Shown here one piece after another: positions 1-9,811 of a DNA stretch of 64,000 nt. The DNA lies in contig OX578142.1 of NCBI GenBank assembly GCA_951213105.1, positions 2,930,649 to 2,994,648 of the forward strand, in the 5' to 3' direction. The notes below the pieces were generated by a model that saw only the letters and a list, made by a program, of their open reading frames with translations, did no database searches and was not told the DNA's origin. Numbering within the stretch: position 1 is the first letter of the stretch; every line of letters starts with the position of its first letter. This DNA comes from Amaurobius ferox (taxonomy: Eukaryota > Arthropoda > Arachnida > Araneae > Amaurobiidae). The translations under genes and the position numbers were made by a program.

Positions 1-247
1 AAAAGTGGACGTAGGGTTAAGCCCAGGGAAAATTTTCTCAGTTTTTCGATCCGGGGCTTAGTTTTCGAGATATTTTGATTTTTAAAGTTTATTATTTAAG
101 AGATAATTAAGGGGTCAATTAATTATTTCGTCGTAACCCGTTCACACAATATACCGAATTAATCAGCACGATGAGAGGAGTCCGAATCTCTCAAAATCTC
201 GCGCTTATGTGTCCTGATACAGTCAGAAATTATTGTAAAGGGAGTAG

Positions 248-254
248 CCAATCA
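248..254 (+). promoter_or_regulatory. CCAAT-type motif in the reference unit
   Basis: CCAATCA, 77 bp upstream of the CRE octamer. Kept in the units I read except U2, where the first C is G (1346). A promoter role is inference only. Confidence 0.3.
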
Positions 255-324
255 GAACTCTAATAATCTATTCGATTCGATTGCCAACTCGCAATCCAGA
301 TAAAGATGGTGCGAGGTCAGCTGA

Positions 325-332
325 TGACGTCA
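325..332. promoter_or_regulatory. CRE/ATF-type palindrome TGACGTCA in the reference unit
   Basis: A perfect 8-bp palindrome matching the CREB/ATF consensus. It recurs at the same place in the units read. U35 has TGGCGTCA (around 48328). Composite units carry it twice. The same octamer occurs four times upstream of ORF1 in the embedded retrotransposon. Confidence 0.45.
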
Positions 333-510
333 GAAACACAATATCTTGATCCAAAGACTCTTAATCCCCCGATGATATTTTCGATCAGCAAGAAACCTAT
401 TTGTGTGAAAATTCATCAGGAACGTGCTAAAATATACAACAAACAAGTGAAAACATTAGCTACCAGAATTTGTTTTAATTCCATGGAACTATGGTTTATA
501 TTTAAGGAAT

Positions 511-523
511 GATATATATATAT
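511..523 (+). promoter_or_regulatory. TATA-like AT run followed by GCGATCGC
   Basis: GATATATATATAT precedes an 8-bp palindrome GCGATCGC at 532-539. Together with the CCAAT and CRE words it gives a promoter-like order on the plus strand. No transcript evidence is available, and an AT run of this kind can arise by chance. Confidence 0.25.
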
Positions 524-815
524 TGTAGTCCGCGATCGCATATTATGTATCTGATGCATTCTGCCGAAATGTTATCATTTGCTTAATCTGCTGGAGAAGG
601 ATTCGGGTTCGCATTCATGGATCCTGGGTGTAGCTTAGTTATCAGACGTTTGAGGCGACGGCTACCTAGGCCTGACTCAATTGAGAAGTGAATGCTGGGC
701 TCTAATATTTTGGCTATTTTTTGGCAAAAAGTTAGGGCCCCATCTTTAATATTAATGTTGGAACCAACTGAAAAACTCTCGAACGGCTGGCATAAAAAGG
801 ATTATTTGTGCTCTC

Positions 816-998
816 TTTTCTTCCTCTCGGTCTGCTCCTCGAGGCGTGCGCGCAAAGTCCGCAGTCGCGGACGGCCGCCCCTTTGCTTTTCCCAGTTTCG
901 CGCGCAGCGCGAAACTGGGAAAAAGGCCCCTCCCCGCGGCCGGGAGCGACGGAGGACTTCGCGCGCACGCCGAGAGGAGCAGACCGAGAGGAAGAAAA
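816..998. repeat. 183-bp imperfect palindrome (foldback) in the reference unit
   Basis: The left arm (816-903) and right arm (907-998) are reverse complements over most of their length. The core is a perfect 17-bp stem, TTTTCCCAGTTTCGCGC at 887-903 and its complement at 907-923, around the loop GCA (904-906). Outer parts match through CTTCCTCTCGGTCTGC, with a mismatched GC-rich middle. The same structure occurs in every complete unit. It could extrude as a cruciform or fold as RNA. Confidence 0.95.
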
Positions 999-1098
999 AA
1001 AACGGGGAAGATAGGGGAGAAATAGAAAAAAATCTGAGAGAGGGAGAGCGTGAGCGAGCAGATCTGAAACACAATGCATATCAAAATGAAGGTATTTA

Positions 1099-2209
1099 AA
1101 AAGTGGACGTAGGGTTAAGCCCAGGGAAAATTTTCTCAGTTTTTCGATCCGGGGCTTAGTTTTCGAGATATTTTGATTTTTAAAGTTTATTATTTAAGAG
1201 TTAATTAAGGGGTCAATTAATTATTTCGTCGTAACCCGTTCACACAATATACCGAATTAATCAGCACGATGAGAGGAGTCCGAATCTCTCAAAATCTCGC
1301 GCTTATGTGTCCTGATACAGTGAGAAATTATTGTAAAGGGAGTAGGCAATCAGAACTCTAATAATCTATTCGATTCGATTGCCAACTCGCAATCCAGATA
1401 AAGATGGTGCGAGGTCAGCTGATGACGTCAGAAACACAATATCTTGATCCAAAGACTCTTAATCCCCCGATGATATTTTCGATCAGCAAGAAACCTATTT
1501 GTGTGAAAATTCATCAGGAACGTGCTAAAATATACAACAAACAAGTGAAAACATTAGCTACCAGAATTTTTTTTAATTCCATGGAACTATGGTTTATATT
1601 TAAGGAATGATATATATATATTGTAGTCCGCGATCGCATATTATGTATCTGATGCATTCTGCCGAAATGTTATCATTTGCTTAATCTGCTGGAGAAGGAT
1701 TCGGGTTCGCATTCATGGATCCTGGGTGTAGCTTAGTTATCAGACGTTTGCGGTGAACGTTTGAGGCGACGGCTACCTAGGCCTGACTCAATTGAGAAGT
1801 GAATGCTGGGCTCTAATATTTTGGCTATTTTTTGGCAAAAAGTTAGGGCCCCATCTTTAATATTAATGTTGGAACCAACTGAAAAACTCTCGAACGACTG
1901 GCATAAAAAGGATTATTTGTGCTCTCTTTTCTTCCTCTCGGTCTGCTCCTCGAGGCGTGCGCGCAAAGTCCGCAGTCGCGGACGGCCGCCCCTTTGCTTT
2001 TCCCAGTTTCGCGCGCAGCGCGAAACTGGGAAAAAGGCCCCTCCCCGCGGCCGGGAGCGACGGAGGACTTCGCGCGCACGCCGAGAGGAGCAGACCGAGA
2101 GGAAGAAAAAAAACGGGGAAGATAGGGGAGAAATAGAAAAAAATCTGAGAGAGGGAGAGCGTGAGCGAGCAGATCTGAAACACAATGCATATCAAAATGA
2201 AGGTATTTA
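1099..2209. repeat. Satellite unit U2 (1111 bp)
   Basis: Long form. Diagnostic bases: G at 1322 (CAGTGAG in place of CAGTCAG), C-to-G at 1346 in the CCAAT word (private), and A at 1897 (CGAACGACTGG), shared with U4 and U16. Confidence 0.95.
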
Positions 2210-3307
2210 AAAAGTGGACGTAGGGTTAAGCCCAGGGAAAATTTTCTCAGTTTTTCGATCCGGGGCTTAGTTTTCGAGATATTTTGATTTTTAAAGTTTA
2301 TTATTTAAGAGTTAATTAAGGGGTCAATTAATTATTTCGTCGTAACCCGTTCACACAATATACCGAATTAATCAGCACGATGAGAGGAGTCCGAATCTCT
2401 CAAAATCTCGCGCTTATGTGTCCTGATACAGTCAGAAATTATTGTAAAGGGAGTAGCCAATCAGAACTCTAATAATCTATTCGATTCGATTGCCAACTCG
2501 CAATCCAGATAAAGATGGTGCGAGGTCAGCTGATGACGTCAGAAACACAATATCTTGATCCAAAGACTCTTAATCCCCCGATGATATTTTCGATCAGCAA
2601 GAAACCTATTTGTGTGAAAATTCATCAGGAACGTGCTAAAATATACAACAAACAAGTGAAAGCATTAGCTACCAGAATTTTTTTTAATTCCATGGAACTA
2701 TGGTTTATATTTAAGGAATGATATATATATATTGTAGTCCGCGATCGCATATTATGTATCTGATGCATTCTGCCGAAATGTTATCATTTGCTTAATCTGC
2801 TGGAGAAGGATTCGGGTTCGCATTCATGGATCCTGGGTGTAGCTTAGTTATCAGACGTTTGAGGCGACGGCTACCTAGGCCTGACTCAATTGAGAAGTGA
2901 ATGCTGGGCTCTAATATTTTGGCTATTTTTTGGCAAAGAGTTAGAGCCCCATCTTTAATATTAATGTTGGAACCAACTGAAAAACTCTCGAACGGCTGGC
3001 ATAAAAAGGATTATTTGTGCTCTCTTTTCTTCCTCTCGGTCTGCTCCTCGAGGCGTGCGCGCAAAGTCCGCAGTCGCGGACGGCCGCCCCTTTGCTTTTC
3101 CCAGTTTCGCGCGCAGCGCGAAACTGGGAAAAAGGCCCCTCCCCGCGGCCGGGAGCGACGGAGGACTTCGCGCGCACGCCGAGAGGAGCAGACCGAGAGG
3201 AAGAAAAAAAACGGGGAAGATAGGGGAGAAATAGAAAAAAATCTGAGAGAGGGAGAGCGTGAGCGAGCAGATCTGAAACACAATGCATATCAAAATGAAG
3301 GTATTTA
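2210..3307. repeat. Satellite unit U3 (1098 bp, short form)
   Basis: 13-bp deletion plus G at 2662 (GAAAGCATT), a pairing shared with U5, U17 and U38-U41. Private changes at 2938 and 2945. Confidence 0.95.
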
Positions 3308-4418
3308 AAAAGTGGACGTAGGGTTAAGCCCAGGGAAAATTTTCTCAGTTTTTCGATCCGGGGCTTAGTTTTCGAGATATTTTGATTTTTAAAGTTTATT
3401 ATTTAAGAGTTAATTAAGGGGTCAATTAATTATTTCGTCGTAACCCGTTCACACAATATACCGAATTAATCAGCACGATGAGAGGAGTCCGAATCTCTCA
3501 AAATCTCGCGCTTATGTGTCCTGATACAGTGAGAAATTATTGTAAAGGGAGTAGCCAATCAGAACTCTAATAATCTATTCGATTCGATTGCCAACTCGCA
3601 ATCCAGATAAAGATGGTGCGAGGTCAGCTGATGACGTCAGAAACACAATATCTTGATCCAAAGACTCTTAATCCCCCGATGATATTTTCGATCAGCAAGA
3701 AACCTATTTGTGTGAAAATTCATCAGGAACGTGCTAAAATATACAACAAACAAGTGAAAACATTAGCTACCAGAATTTTTTTTAATTCCATGGAACTATG
3801 GTTTATATTTAAGGAATGATATATATATATTGTAGTCCGCGATCGCATATTATGTATCTGATGCATTCTGCCGAAATGTTATCATTTGCTTAATCTGCTG
3901 GAGAAGGATTCGGGTTCGCATTCATGGATCCTGGGTGTAGCTTAGTTATCAGACGTTTGCGGTGAACGTTTGAGGCGACGGCTACCTAGGCCTGACTCAA
4001 TTGAGAAGTGAATGCTGGGCTCTAATATTTTGGCTATTTTTTGGCAAAAAGTTAGGGCCCCATCTTTAATATTAATGTTGGAACCAACTGAAAAACTCTC
4101 GAACGACTGGCATAAAAAGGATTATTTGTGCTCTCTTTTCTTCCTCTCGGTCTGCTCCTCGAGGCGTGCGCGCAAAGTCCGCAGTCGCGGACGGCCGCCC
4201 CTTTGCTTTTCCCAGTTTCGCGCGCAGCGCGAAACTGGGAAAAAGGCCCCTCCCCGCGGCCGGGAGCGACGGAGGACTTCGCGCGCACGCCGAGAGGAGC
4301 AGACCGAGAGGAAGAAAAAAAACGGGGAAGATAGGGGAGAAATAGAAAAAAATCTGAGAGAGGGAGAGCGTGAGCGAGCAGATCTGAAACACAATGCATA
4401 TCAAAATGAAGGTATTTA
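3308..4418. repeat. Satellite unit U4 (1111 bp)
   Basis: Same marker set as U2 (CAGTGAG and CGAACGACTGG) but with an intact CCAAT word. It is the left-most unit that clearly matches its counterpart 17,841 bp downstream (U16). Confidence 0.95.
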
Positions 4419-5516
4419 AAAAGTGGACGTAGGGTTAAGCCCAGGGAAAATTTTCTCAGTTTTTCGATCCGGGGCTTAGTTTTCGAGATATTTTGATTTT
4501 TAAAGTTTATTATTTAAGAGTTAATTAAGGGGTCAATTAATTATTTCGTCGTAACCCGTTCACACAATATACCGAATTAATCAGCACGATGAGAGGAGTC
4601 CGAATCTCTCAAAATCTCGCGCTTATGTGTCCTGATACAGTCAGAAATTATTGTAAAGGGAGTAGCCAATCAGAACTCTAATAATCTATTCGATTCGATT
4701 GCCAACTCGCAATCCAGATAAAGATGGTGCGAGGTCAGCTGATGACGTCAGAAACACAATATCTTGATCCAAAGACTCTTAATCCCCCGATGATATTTTC
4801 GATCAGCAAGAAACCTATTTGTGTGAAAATTCATCAGGAACGTGCTAAAATATACAACAAACAAGTGAAAGCATTAGCTACCAGAATTTTTTTTAATTCC
4901 ATGGAACTATGGTTTATATTTAAGGAATGATATATATATATTGTAGTCCGCGATCGCATATTATGTATCTGATGCATTCTGCCGAAATGTTATCATTTGC
5001 TTAATCTGCTGGAGAAGGATTCGGGTTCGCATTCATGGATCCTGGGTGTAGCTTAGTTATCAGACGTTTGAGGCGACGGCTACCTAGGCCTGACTCAATT
5101 GAGAAGTGAATGCTGGGCTCTAATATTTTGGCTATTTTTTGGCAAAAAGTTAGGGCCCCATCTTTAATATTAATGTTGGAACCAACTGAAAAACTCTCGA
5201 ACGGCTGGCATAAAAAGGATTATTTGTGCTCTCTTTTCTTCCTCTCGGTCTGCTCCTCGAGGCGTGCGCGCAAAGTCCGCAGTCGCGGACGGCCGCCCCT
5301 TTGCTTTTCCCAGTTTCGCGCGCAGCGCGAAACTGGGAAAAAGGACCCTCCCCGCGGCCGGGAGCGACGGAGGACTTCGCGCGCACGCCGAGAGGAGCAG
5401 ACCGAGAGGAAGAAAAAAAACGGGGAAGATAGGGGAGAAATAGAAAAAAATCTGAGAGAGGGAGAGCGTGAGCGAGCAGATCTGAAACACAATGCATATC
5501 AAAATGAAGGTATTTA
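4419..5516. repeat. Satellite unit U5 (1098 bp, short form)
   Basis: 13-bp deletion and GAAAGCATT. Private A at 5345 in the right arm of the palindrome. Counterpart of U17. Confidence 0.95.
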
Positions 5517-6413
5517 AAAAGTGGACGTAGGGTTAAGCCCAGGGAAAATTTTCTCAGTTTTTCGATCCAGGGCTTAGTTTTCGAGATATTTTGATTTTTA
5601 AAGTTTATTATTTAAGAGTTAATTAAGGGGTCAATTAATTATTTCGTCGTAACCCGTTCACACAATATACCGAATTAATCAGCACGATGAGAGGAGTCCG
5701 AATCTCTCAAAATCTCGCGCTTATGTGTCCTGATACAGTCAGAAATTATTGTAAAGGGAGTAGCCAATCAGAACTCTAATAATCTATTCGATTCGATTGC
5801 CAACTCGCAATCCAGATAAAGATGGTGCGAGGTCAGCTGATGACGTCAGAAACACAATATCTTGATCCAAAGACTCTTAATCCCCCGATGATATTTTCGA
5901 TCAGCAAGAGACCTATTTGTGTGAAAATTCATCAGGAACGTGCTAAAATATACAACAAACAAGTGAAAACATTAGCTACCAGAATTTTTTTTAATTCCAT
6001 GGAACTATGGTTTATATTTAAGGAATGATATATATATATTGTAGTCCGCGATCGCATATTATGTATCTGATGCATTCTGCCGAAATGTTATCATTTGCTT
6101 AATCTGCTGGAGAAGGATTCGGGTTCGCATTCATGGATCCTGGGTGTAGCTTAGTTATCAGACGTTTGCGGTGAACGTTTGAGGCGACGGCTACCTAGGC
6201 CTGACTCAATTGAGAAGTGAATGCTGGGCTCTAATATTTTGGCTATTTTTTGGCAAAAAGTTAGGGCCCCATCTTTAATATTAATGTTGGAACCAACTGA
6301 AAAACTCTCGAACGGCTGGCATAAAAAGGATTATTTGTGCTCTCTTTTCTTCCTCTCGGTCTGCTCCTCGAGGCGTGCGCGCAAAGTCCGCAGTCGCGGA
6401 CGGCCGCCCCTTT
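5517..6413. repeat. Satellite unit U6, first part (interrupted by retrotransposon)
   Basis: 897 bp of a unit, carrying A at 5569 (GATCCAGGG) and G at 5910 (CAAGAGACC). It ends inside the left palindrome arm at the target duplication. With 10947-11160 it makes exactly 1111 bp. Confidence 0.95.
6402..6413. repeat. Target-site duplication, retrotransposon copy 1, poly(A)-side
   Basis: GGCCGCCCCTTT flanks the poly(T) end of the insert and is repeated at 10935-10946. The last three Ts merge with the tail, so this edge is ambiguous by a few bases. Confidence 0.9.
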
Positions 6414-6426
6414 TTTTTTTTTTTTT
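6411..6426 (-). other. Poly(A) tail of retrotransposon copy 1 (16 T on plus strand)
   Basis: Homopolymer at the 3' end of the minus-strand element. Three of the Ts can be assigned to the target duplication. Copy 2 has the same 16-base length, which fits duplication of one insertion. Confidence 0.85.
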
Positions 6427-7333
6427 GCGACCCAGACCGTGCCCCTTACCAACAAAGGGTTTAAAGGGTGGAAAGCACGGCCGGGAAACGAGCTACCCCA
6501 GCAATAGAACAAAAACACCGCGAATAAGTCCGTGTAAAAATATCCTCAGTTTTCCCACATTAAACAGGAAAGAAGAGACCAGAGAGGCAGAAAAACCAAG
6601 AACCAAATAAACAATCCACCACTAAATAAGAAAACAAATATATATGAAACAGATGCCAAAAATGTCTCTCCGGAAGAAAATACAAATCAACAAATTAACA
6701 GCCACGTCCAAACGCGAGGAACACAAAAACTTCAACCCAAATAAAAACAAAGCCAACAAATCTCCAAATACTCCGGAAAAACCTACATAAACATAAAAAT
6801 AAACCAATCCTTCCAAACACCTTAATAACACAAGAACAGAAATAACAACTACCAACCCAAAAACAAGCAGATAGACTAAAAACGAAAGAAAACCAAGAGG
6901 ACCAATACCACCTCAAAGCAACAAGAAAAGAAGCGGCACCAACCAAAGGCAAAAACAAACACAAACCCCAAATAAAAGTTTACAATCCAACAGTCAGAAT
7001 TCACCGAAAATCAAGGAAATACCATAAGCAAACTAGCATGTCCTCCAACTACAATCCAAGAAAAATAACCAAAATACGAAGTACAATCCTCCCCCACAAC
7101 AAACAAACGAGAAAAAAAAAAGTGCGTCGCCATCAACATCCAAGAACCACACCAAAACAAAACTTTTCCAACATACATAAAAAACCAACTAACAGCAAAG
7201 ATGTCCCAGGGAGCGCCTATAAAACCTAATGTCAAACTACAAAACAAATAAGCTAAAAACCTAATCTTCAACATTTCTTTCCAGGCAAAAACGCGCCACC
7301 GACAGAACGGCGACACCCCCCACCCACAGAATA

Positions 7334-7339
7334 TTTATT
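7334..7339 (-). promoter_or_regulatory. Possible internal polyadenylation signal (AATAAA, sense strand)
   Basis: AATAAA on the element's sense strand, followed within about 10-25 bases by a G/T-rich stretch as in animal cleavage sites. It lies about 900 bp before the actual tail, so it could give shorter transcripts. This is a motif match only. Confidence 0.25.
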
Positions 7340-7346
7340 ATTTTTC

Positions 7347-7369
7347 AAAAAAAAAAAAAAAAAAAAAAA
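7347..7369. repeat. Internal A23 homopolymer in retrotransposon copy 1
   Basis: Twenty-three consecutive A on the plus strand, opposite in sense to the element's own tail. It may mark an old nested retroposition in the reverse orientation, but I found no convincing flanking duplication. Confidence 0.8.
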
Positions 7370-8122
7370 GTGCCTGGCCAGGGCGGGTTACATAGGCCCA
7401 CAGATCTTCTGCCGCATAGGCAGGAAAATAAAAATAAACAATCGCAACCATATAAAAATTTTTTGCCACTTTAAAAGTAGGCCAACATTATATCAAAACT
7501 ACTATACAATATATATACAAGGATAACCAAAAACAAAATCCACACCCCAATCGTAGTCCTAATAAACAAACAGGCCCAGAAAACCAACAACAAAAACAAA
7601 GGAAGTCCCGGCGAGACCACACCACTCCCACTGCGGTCTCCCGGGCTCAGCAAAAATACAAGTAGAACCAACTAAGTCAGCAATCGTACCAGGTTTAAGG
7701 TCCCATAACCAAGTTTAAATATCATCAAAATACAACATACGTAACAAAGATCCAACACATATTATCCAGAAAAAAGTTACCCACCTAAATAAACACCACG
7801 TTCAATACGACCCCGACCACGCAACAAAACAAACAAATGAACACCAAACAAAAAAAAAGGGGGTACTACCTGTGGCCCCAAATAAAAACAATTGGATTCC
7901 CAACAAGCACAGCAATTCTACTATATACTACATTCATTCTTTTCCATCTATACCTTTTAAACAAATCTACCAAAAGTATTTTTTTTTAACACTATGAACA
8001 ACTATATATAACACTATACAACTATACAACCATAAACTACCCTAAATATAATACTATATACAACAATGTGACCAACAGTTTTCTATGGCACCAGAAAATT
8101 CCCATTTAGAGTAATTCTCTTA

Positions 8123-9811
8123 TTAACCGATATCTCCATAGTCTATATGTTTTTTGTATTTTTCAAGTTCCACCTGAAAAGATTTGCATTCGTTATTTCT
8201 ACAAGAATGATTCACAGATCTAGTTCCAGAAGACTTCTCGTTATAGGCCAGACAATTAATGCATCTGAACCTTTCTTTGCAGGCCGTGCCAGGATGGGAC
8301 TTCGAACAACGCAGACAGCGCTCAGGTCCCCGACAACGGCCCCGGGCATGGCCCAGAACGCCGCACCCCGAACATTGTAGAACAGAGAAGAACTCTCTGC
8401 ACCACACCCGGTGCCATCCGTAGTACCCATAGCGCTGATCACGAAGAACAGCAAAAGCCGCAGGCTTTACCTCAAAAATCCAATGGTTACCTATTTTGGC
8501 ACCAATACTGAATTTAAAGGTGAACTCATCCCGTAGCCCAGCCAACTTCGGATTCTGCAGAACCAGATCTTTAATGAAATCTTCATGACCAATTCCCAGA
8601 GGAACGTTGAAGAAAATCAAACGAGGCCATCTCCTGATCGGAGCCTCGAACTTAAATCTCTGTGCAAAGGCAGAATTCCCCAGAAGGTGATCCTTCACCT
8701 TATCCGCCATTTCTTTAGAAGGTGCTTCCAAAACAAGACGTCCATCGGGCAAGGAGAAAAATTTGTCCATTGTCAGCCCGGACTCCCCAGGGGGGGGCGA
8801 ACAACTCAGGAACTCACCACGTACCTCCTCCGCAGACGAAGAGGCAGAGACAGGTTTAACTATAAGAGTACGGGAACCCGAGGAAGGAACACCAGATGAT
8901 CCCGGAAAAATCCCAGGATCAGGATCACGGTTCTTCAAGAGTTTAACCATTGCCGTATAGGCATCGCGAGTTTCCTCCATAAACCTCATCATTTTAATAT
9001 CCTGTTCCTCTATACTTTTTTTCAAAAACTCATTTGCCCTACCAAATTGGGCCAACTGGTTCTCCAAGCCGATAACACCTGGGTCACCCGCAGGCGACTC
9101 ACTAGTACTAAGTTTTTCCACTCTCTGTCTCAGCTCCACAATCAACGAGTTAAACTCCTCCAATAAGCTAGACTTTCGCAGGAGCTCCTCTTTCAGAGTA
9201 CTAGCCTCATTTTCCCCTTTCTGACACCTTGCCTTCAACTTTCCAATCAAGTCGTTAGCCTCCTTCAGTCTCAACTGTAACTCTTTCAATAATTTATCCT
9301 TGCCGGCAACAATTTCGACCATTTCTCTCCTACTTTCCACAAAATTCAAGGCACTACCCTCTCCAGTGTCAGTCACCGATACCTCCGATCCCGTCCTAGA
9401 TACCTCCAGATCCTCGCTGAGTCTCTTAATCTGCAGTCCCTGGTCCTCTGTCTCCCTAACCAAACTTTTAATTCTTTCGTCACTCTTCATACTCTTATCT
9501 TCAGTTTCATGGAATCTGTTCTCCATCATAAGGGCAGAACAAGTAGCCTTGGAAATCAACTTAATAAGAGGTCCAATAAACTCCTTAACCAACGTCCCTT
9601 GTAGAGTCAGAGAAAGTGAAGACTTTCTCTTCTCAATACAGAATTGTCTAAAAGCCGTCACTATTCCATCAACTTCTTTCTGAGTATCAAAAAGAGGCCT
9701 ATCAACCTTGGGCGAAAATTGTCCCGCCTCAAATAACTCACAATTTACTTCGGAATCCGGCATTAAAGACATCAATTCATCAATCTCTTTTGCATAAATT
9801 TCTTTTGCCAT
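8123..9811 (-). CDS. Retrotransposon ORF1 (Gag-like RNA-binding protein), copy 1
   Basis: Intact 562-residue ORF. ORF1 proteins of LINEs bind the element RNA and form the ribonucleoprotein used for retrotransposition. Residues ~100-300 contain long charged, leucine-rich stretches that look like coiled coil, broken by a Ser/Thr-rich segment (~138-155). Residues ~295-345 are a Pro/Ser/Gly-rich linker. Residues ~347-475 have alternating strand/helix character with a strand near RLIFFNVP, resembling the RRM-like domain of I/Jockey-type ORF1 proteins. Three zinc knuckles follow: C480-x2-C483-x4-H488-x4-C493, C499-x2-C502-x3-H506-x4-C511, and a divergent C517-x2-C520 ... H535-x6-C542. The ATG has A at -3 and G at +4. 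No stop or frameshift interrupts it, so the copy is young. The coiled coil and RRM calls are by eye; the first two knuckles are unambiguous. Confidence 0.9.
   Translation of the reverse strand: MAKEIYAKEIDELMSLMPDSEVNCELFEAGQFSPKVDRPLFDTQKEVDGIVTAFRQFCIEKRKSSLSLTLQGTLVKEFIGPLIKLISKATCSALMMENRFHETEDKSMKSDERIKSLVRETEDQGLQIKRLSEDLEVSRTGSEVSVTDTGEGSALNFVESRREMVEIVAGKDKLLKELQLRLKEANDLIGKLKARCQKGENEASTLKEELLRKSSLLEEFNSLIVELRQRVEKLSTSESPAGDPGVIGLENQLAQFGRANEFLKKSIEEQDIKMMRFMEETRDAYTAMVKLLKNRDPDPGIFPGSSGVPSSGSRTLIVKPVSASSSAEEVRGEFLSCSPPPGESGLTMDKFFSLPDGRLVLEAPSKEMADKVKDHLLGNSAFAQRFKFEAPIRRWPRLIFFNVPLGIGHEDFIKDLVLQNPKLAGLRDEFTFKFSIGAKIGNHWIFEVKPAAFAVLRDQRYGYYGWHRVWCREFFSVLQCSGCGVLGHARGRCRGPERCLRCSKSHPGTACKERFRCINCLAYNEKSSGTRSVNHSCRNNECKSFQVELEKYKKHIDYGDIG

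Larger units (their letters stand above)
1..1098. repeat. Satellite unit U1 (1098 bp, short form)
   Basis: Lacks the 13-bp segment CGGTGAACGTTTG. Private changes are A at 103 and G at 472, the latter interrupting the T-run that is homogeneous in other units. Used below as the reference unit for motif positions. Confidence 0.95.
1..6413. repeat. Satellite array segment A (units U1-U6, ~1.1 kb period)
   Basis: Head-to-tail copies of one unit, phased here on the word AAAAGTGGACGTAGGGTTAA. Unit starts are 1, 1099, 2210, 3308, 4419 and 5517. All copies have the same orientation and differ by only a few substitutions and small indels. Long (1111 bp) and short (1098 bp) units alternate from U2 to U5. 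The segment ends where the first retrotransposon interrupts U6. No host gene is seen. Confidence 0.97.
6427..8122 (-). other. Long T/G-rich 3' region of retrotransposon copy 1, no ORF2
   Basis: All of the element between the ORF1 stop and the tail. The plus strand is dominated by A and C, so the sense strand is T/G-rich. Frames in it are short and hydrophobic, as expected from T-rich composition, with no recognisable endonuclease, reverse transcriptase or RNase H motif. It contains an internal A23 run (plus strand), the palindrome CCTGGCCAGG just after that run, and AT-rich short reiterations near 7990-8070. The function is unknown and a 3' UTR is the simplest reading. Confidence 0.7.

Noticed and set aside
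413..421. Second hammerhead candidate on the minus strand (CTGATGA from TCATCAG)
   Set aside because: The sequence between it and the next GAAA on that strand cannot form stem II, and no pairing arms with a GTC cleavage site were found.
306..512. Conserved 68-codon plus-strand ORF in most units
   Set aside because: Its frame runs through a T8 homopolymer that is T9 in about a quarter of units (for example U7, U8, U10, U12), which shifts the frame. Repetition of near-identical DNA preserves any ORF, so conservation is not evidence of coding.
617..700. tRNA-like gene (A-box-like GTAGCTTAGTTATC, and an ACGTT/AACGT stem with a 7-nt loop in long units)
   Set aside because: The B-box-like GGTTCGCATTC lies before, not after, the A-box. 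The loop lacks T33, no T-arm or acceptor pairing is found, and the 13-bp deletion removes the putative anticodon stem in short units.
692..1099. 135-codon plus-strand ORF and several overlapping minus-strand ORFs across the palindrome
   Set aside because: They are mirror images produced by the inverted repeat (Arg/Glu-rich on both strands) and are broken by A-tract length changes in U10, U12, U19 and U26 and by T loss in U33.
1099..1120. Telomeric repeat (GTAGGGTTAAG resembles telomere words)
   Set aside because: A single occurrence per unit with no short tandem TTAGG or TTAGGG array.
2087..2112. Ribosomal DNA intergenic spacer
   Set aside because: Repeated GC-rich subunits with promoter-like words resemble some IGS repeats, but no 18S, 28S or 5S sequence appears anywhere in 64 kb. 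It cannot be excluded beyond the window.
7011..7316. Hydrophobic minus-strand ORFs after ORF1 (also 6622-6964 and 7471-7671) as a remnant ORF2 or membrane protein
   Set aside because: T-rich sense sequence gives Phe/Leu/Val-rich translations by composition alone. No reverse transcriptase, endonuclease or other recognisable motif is present.
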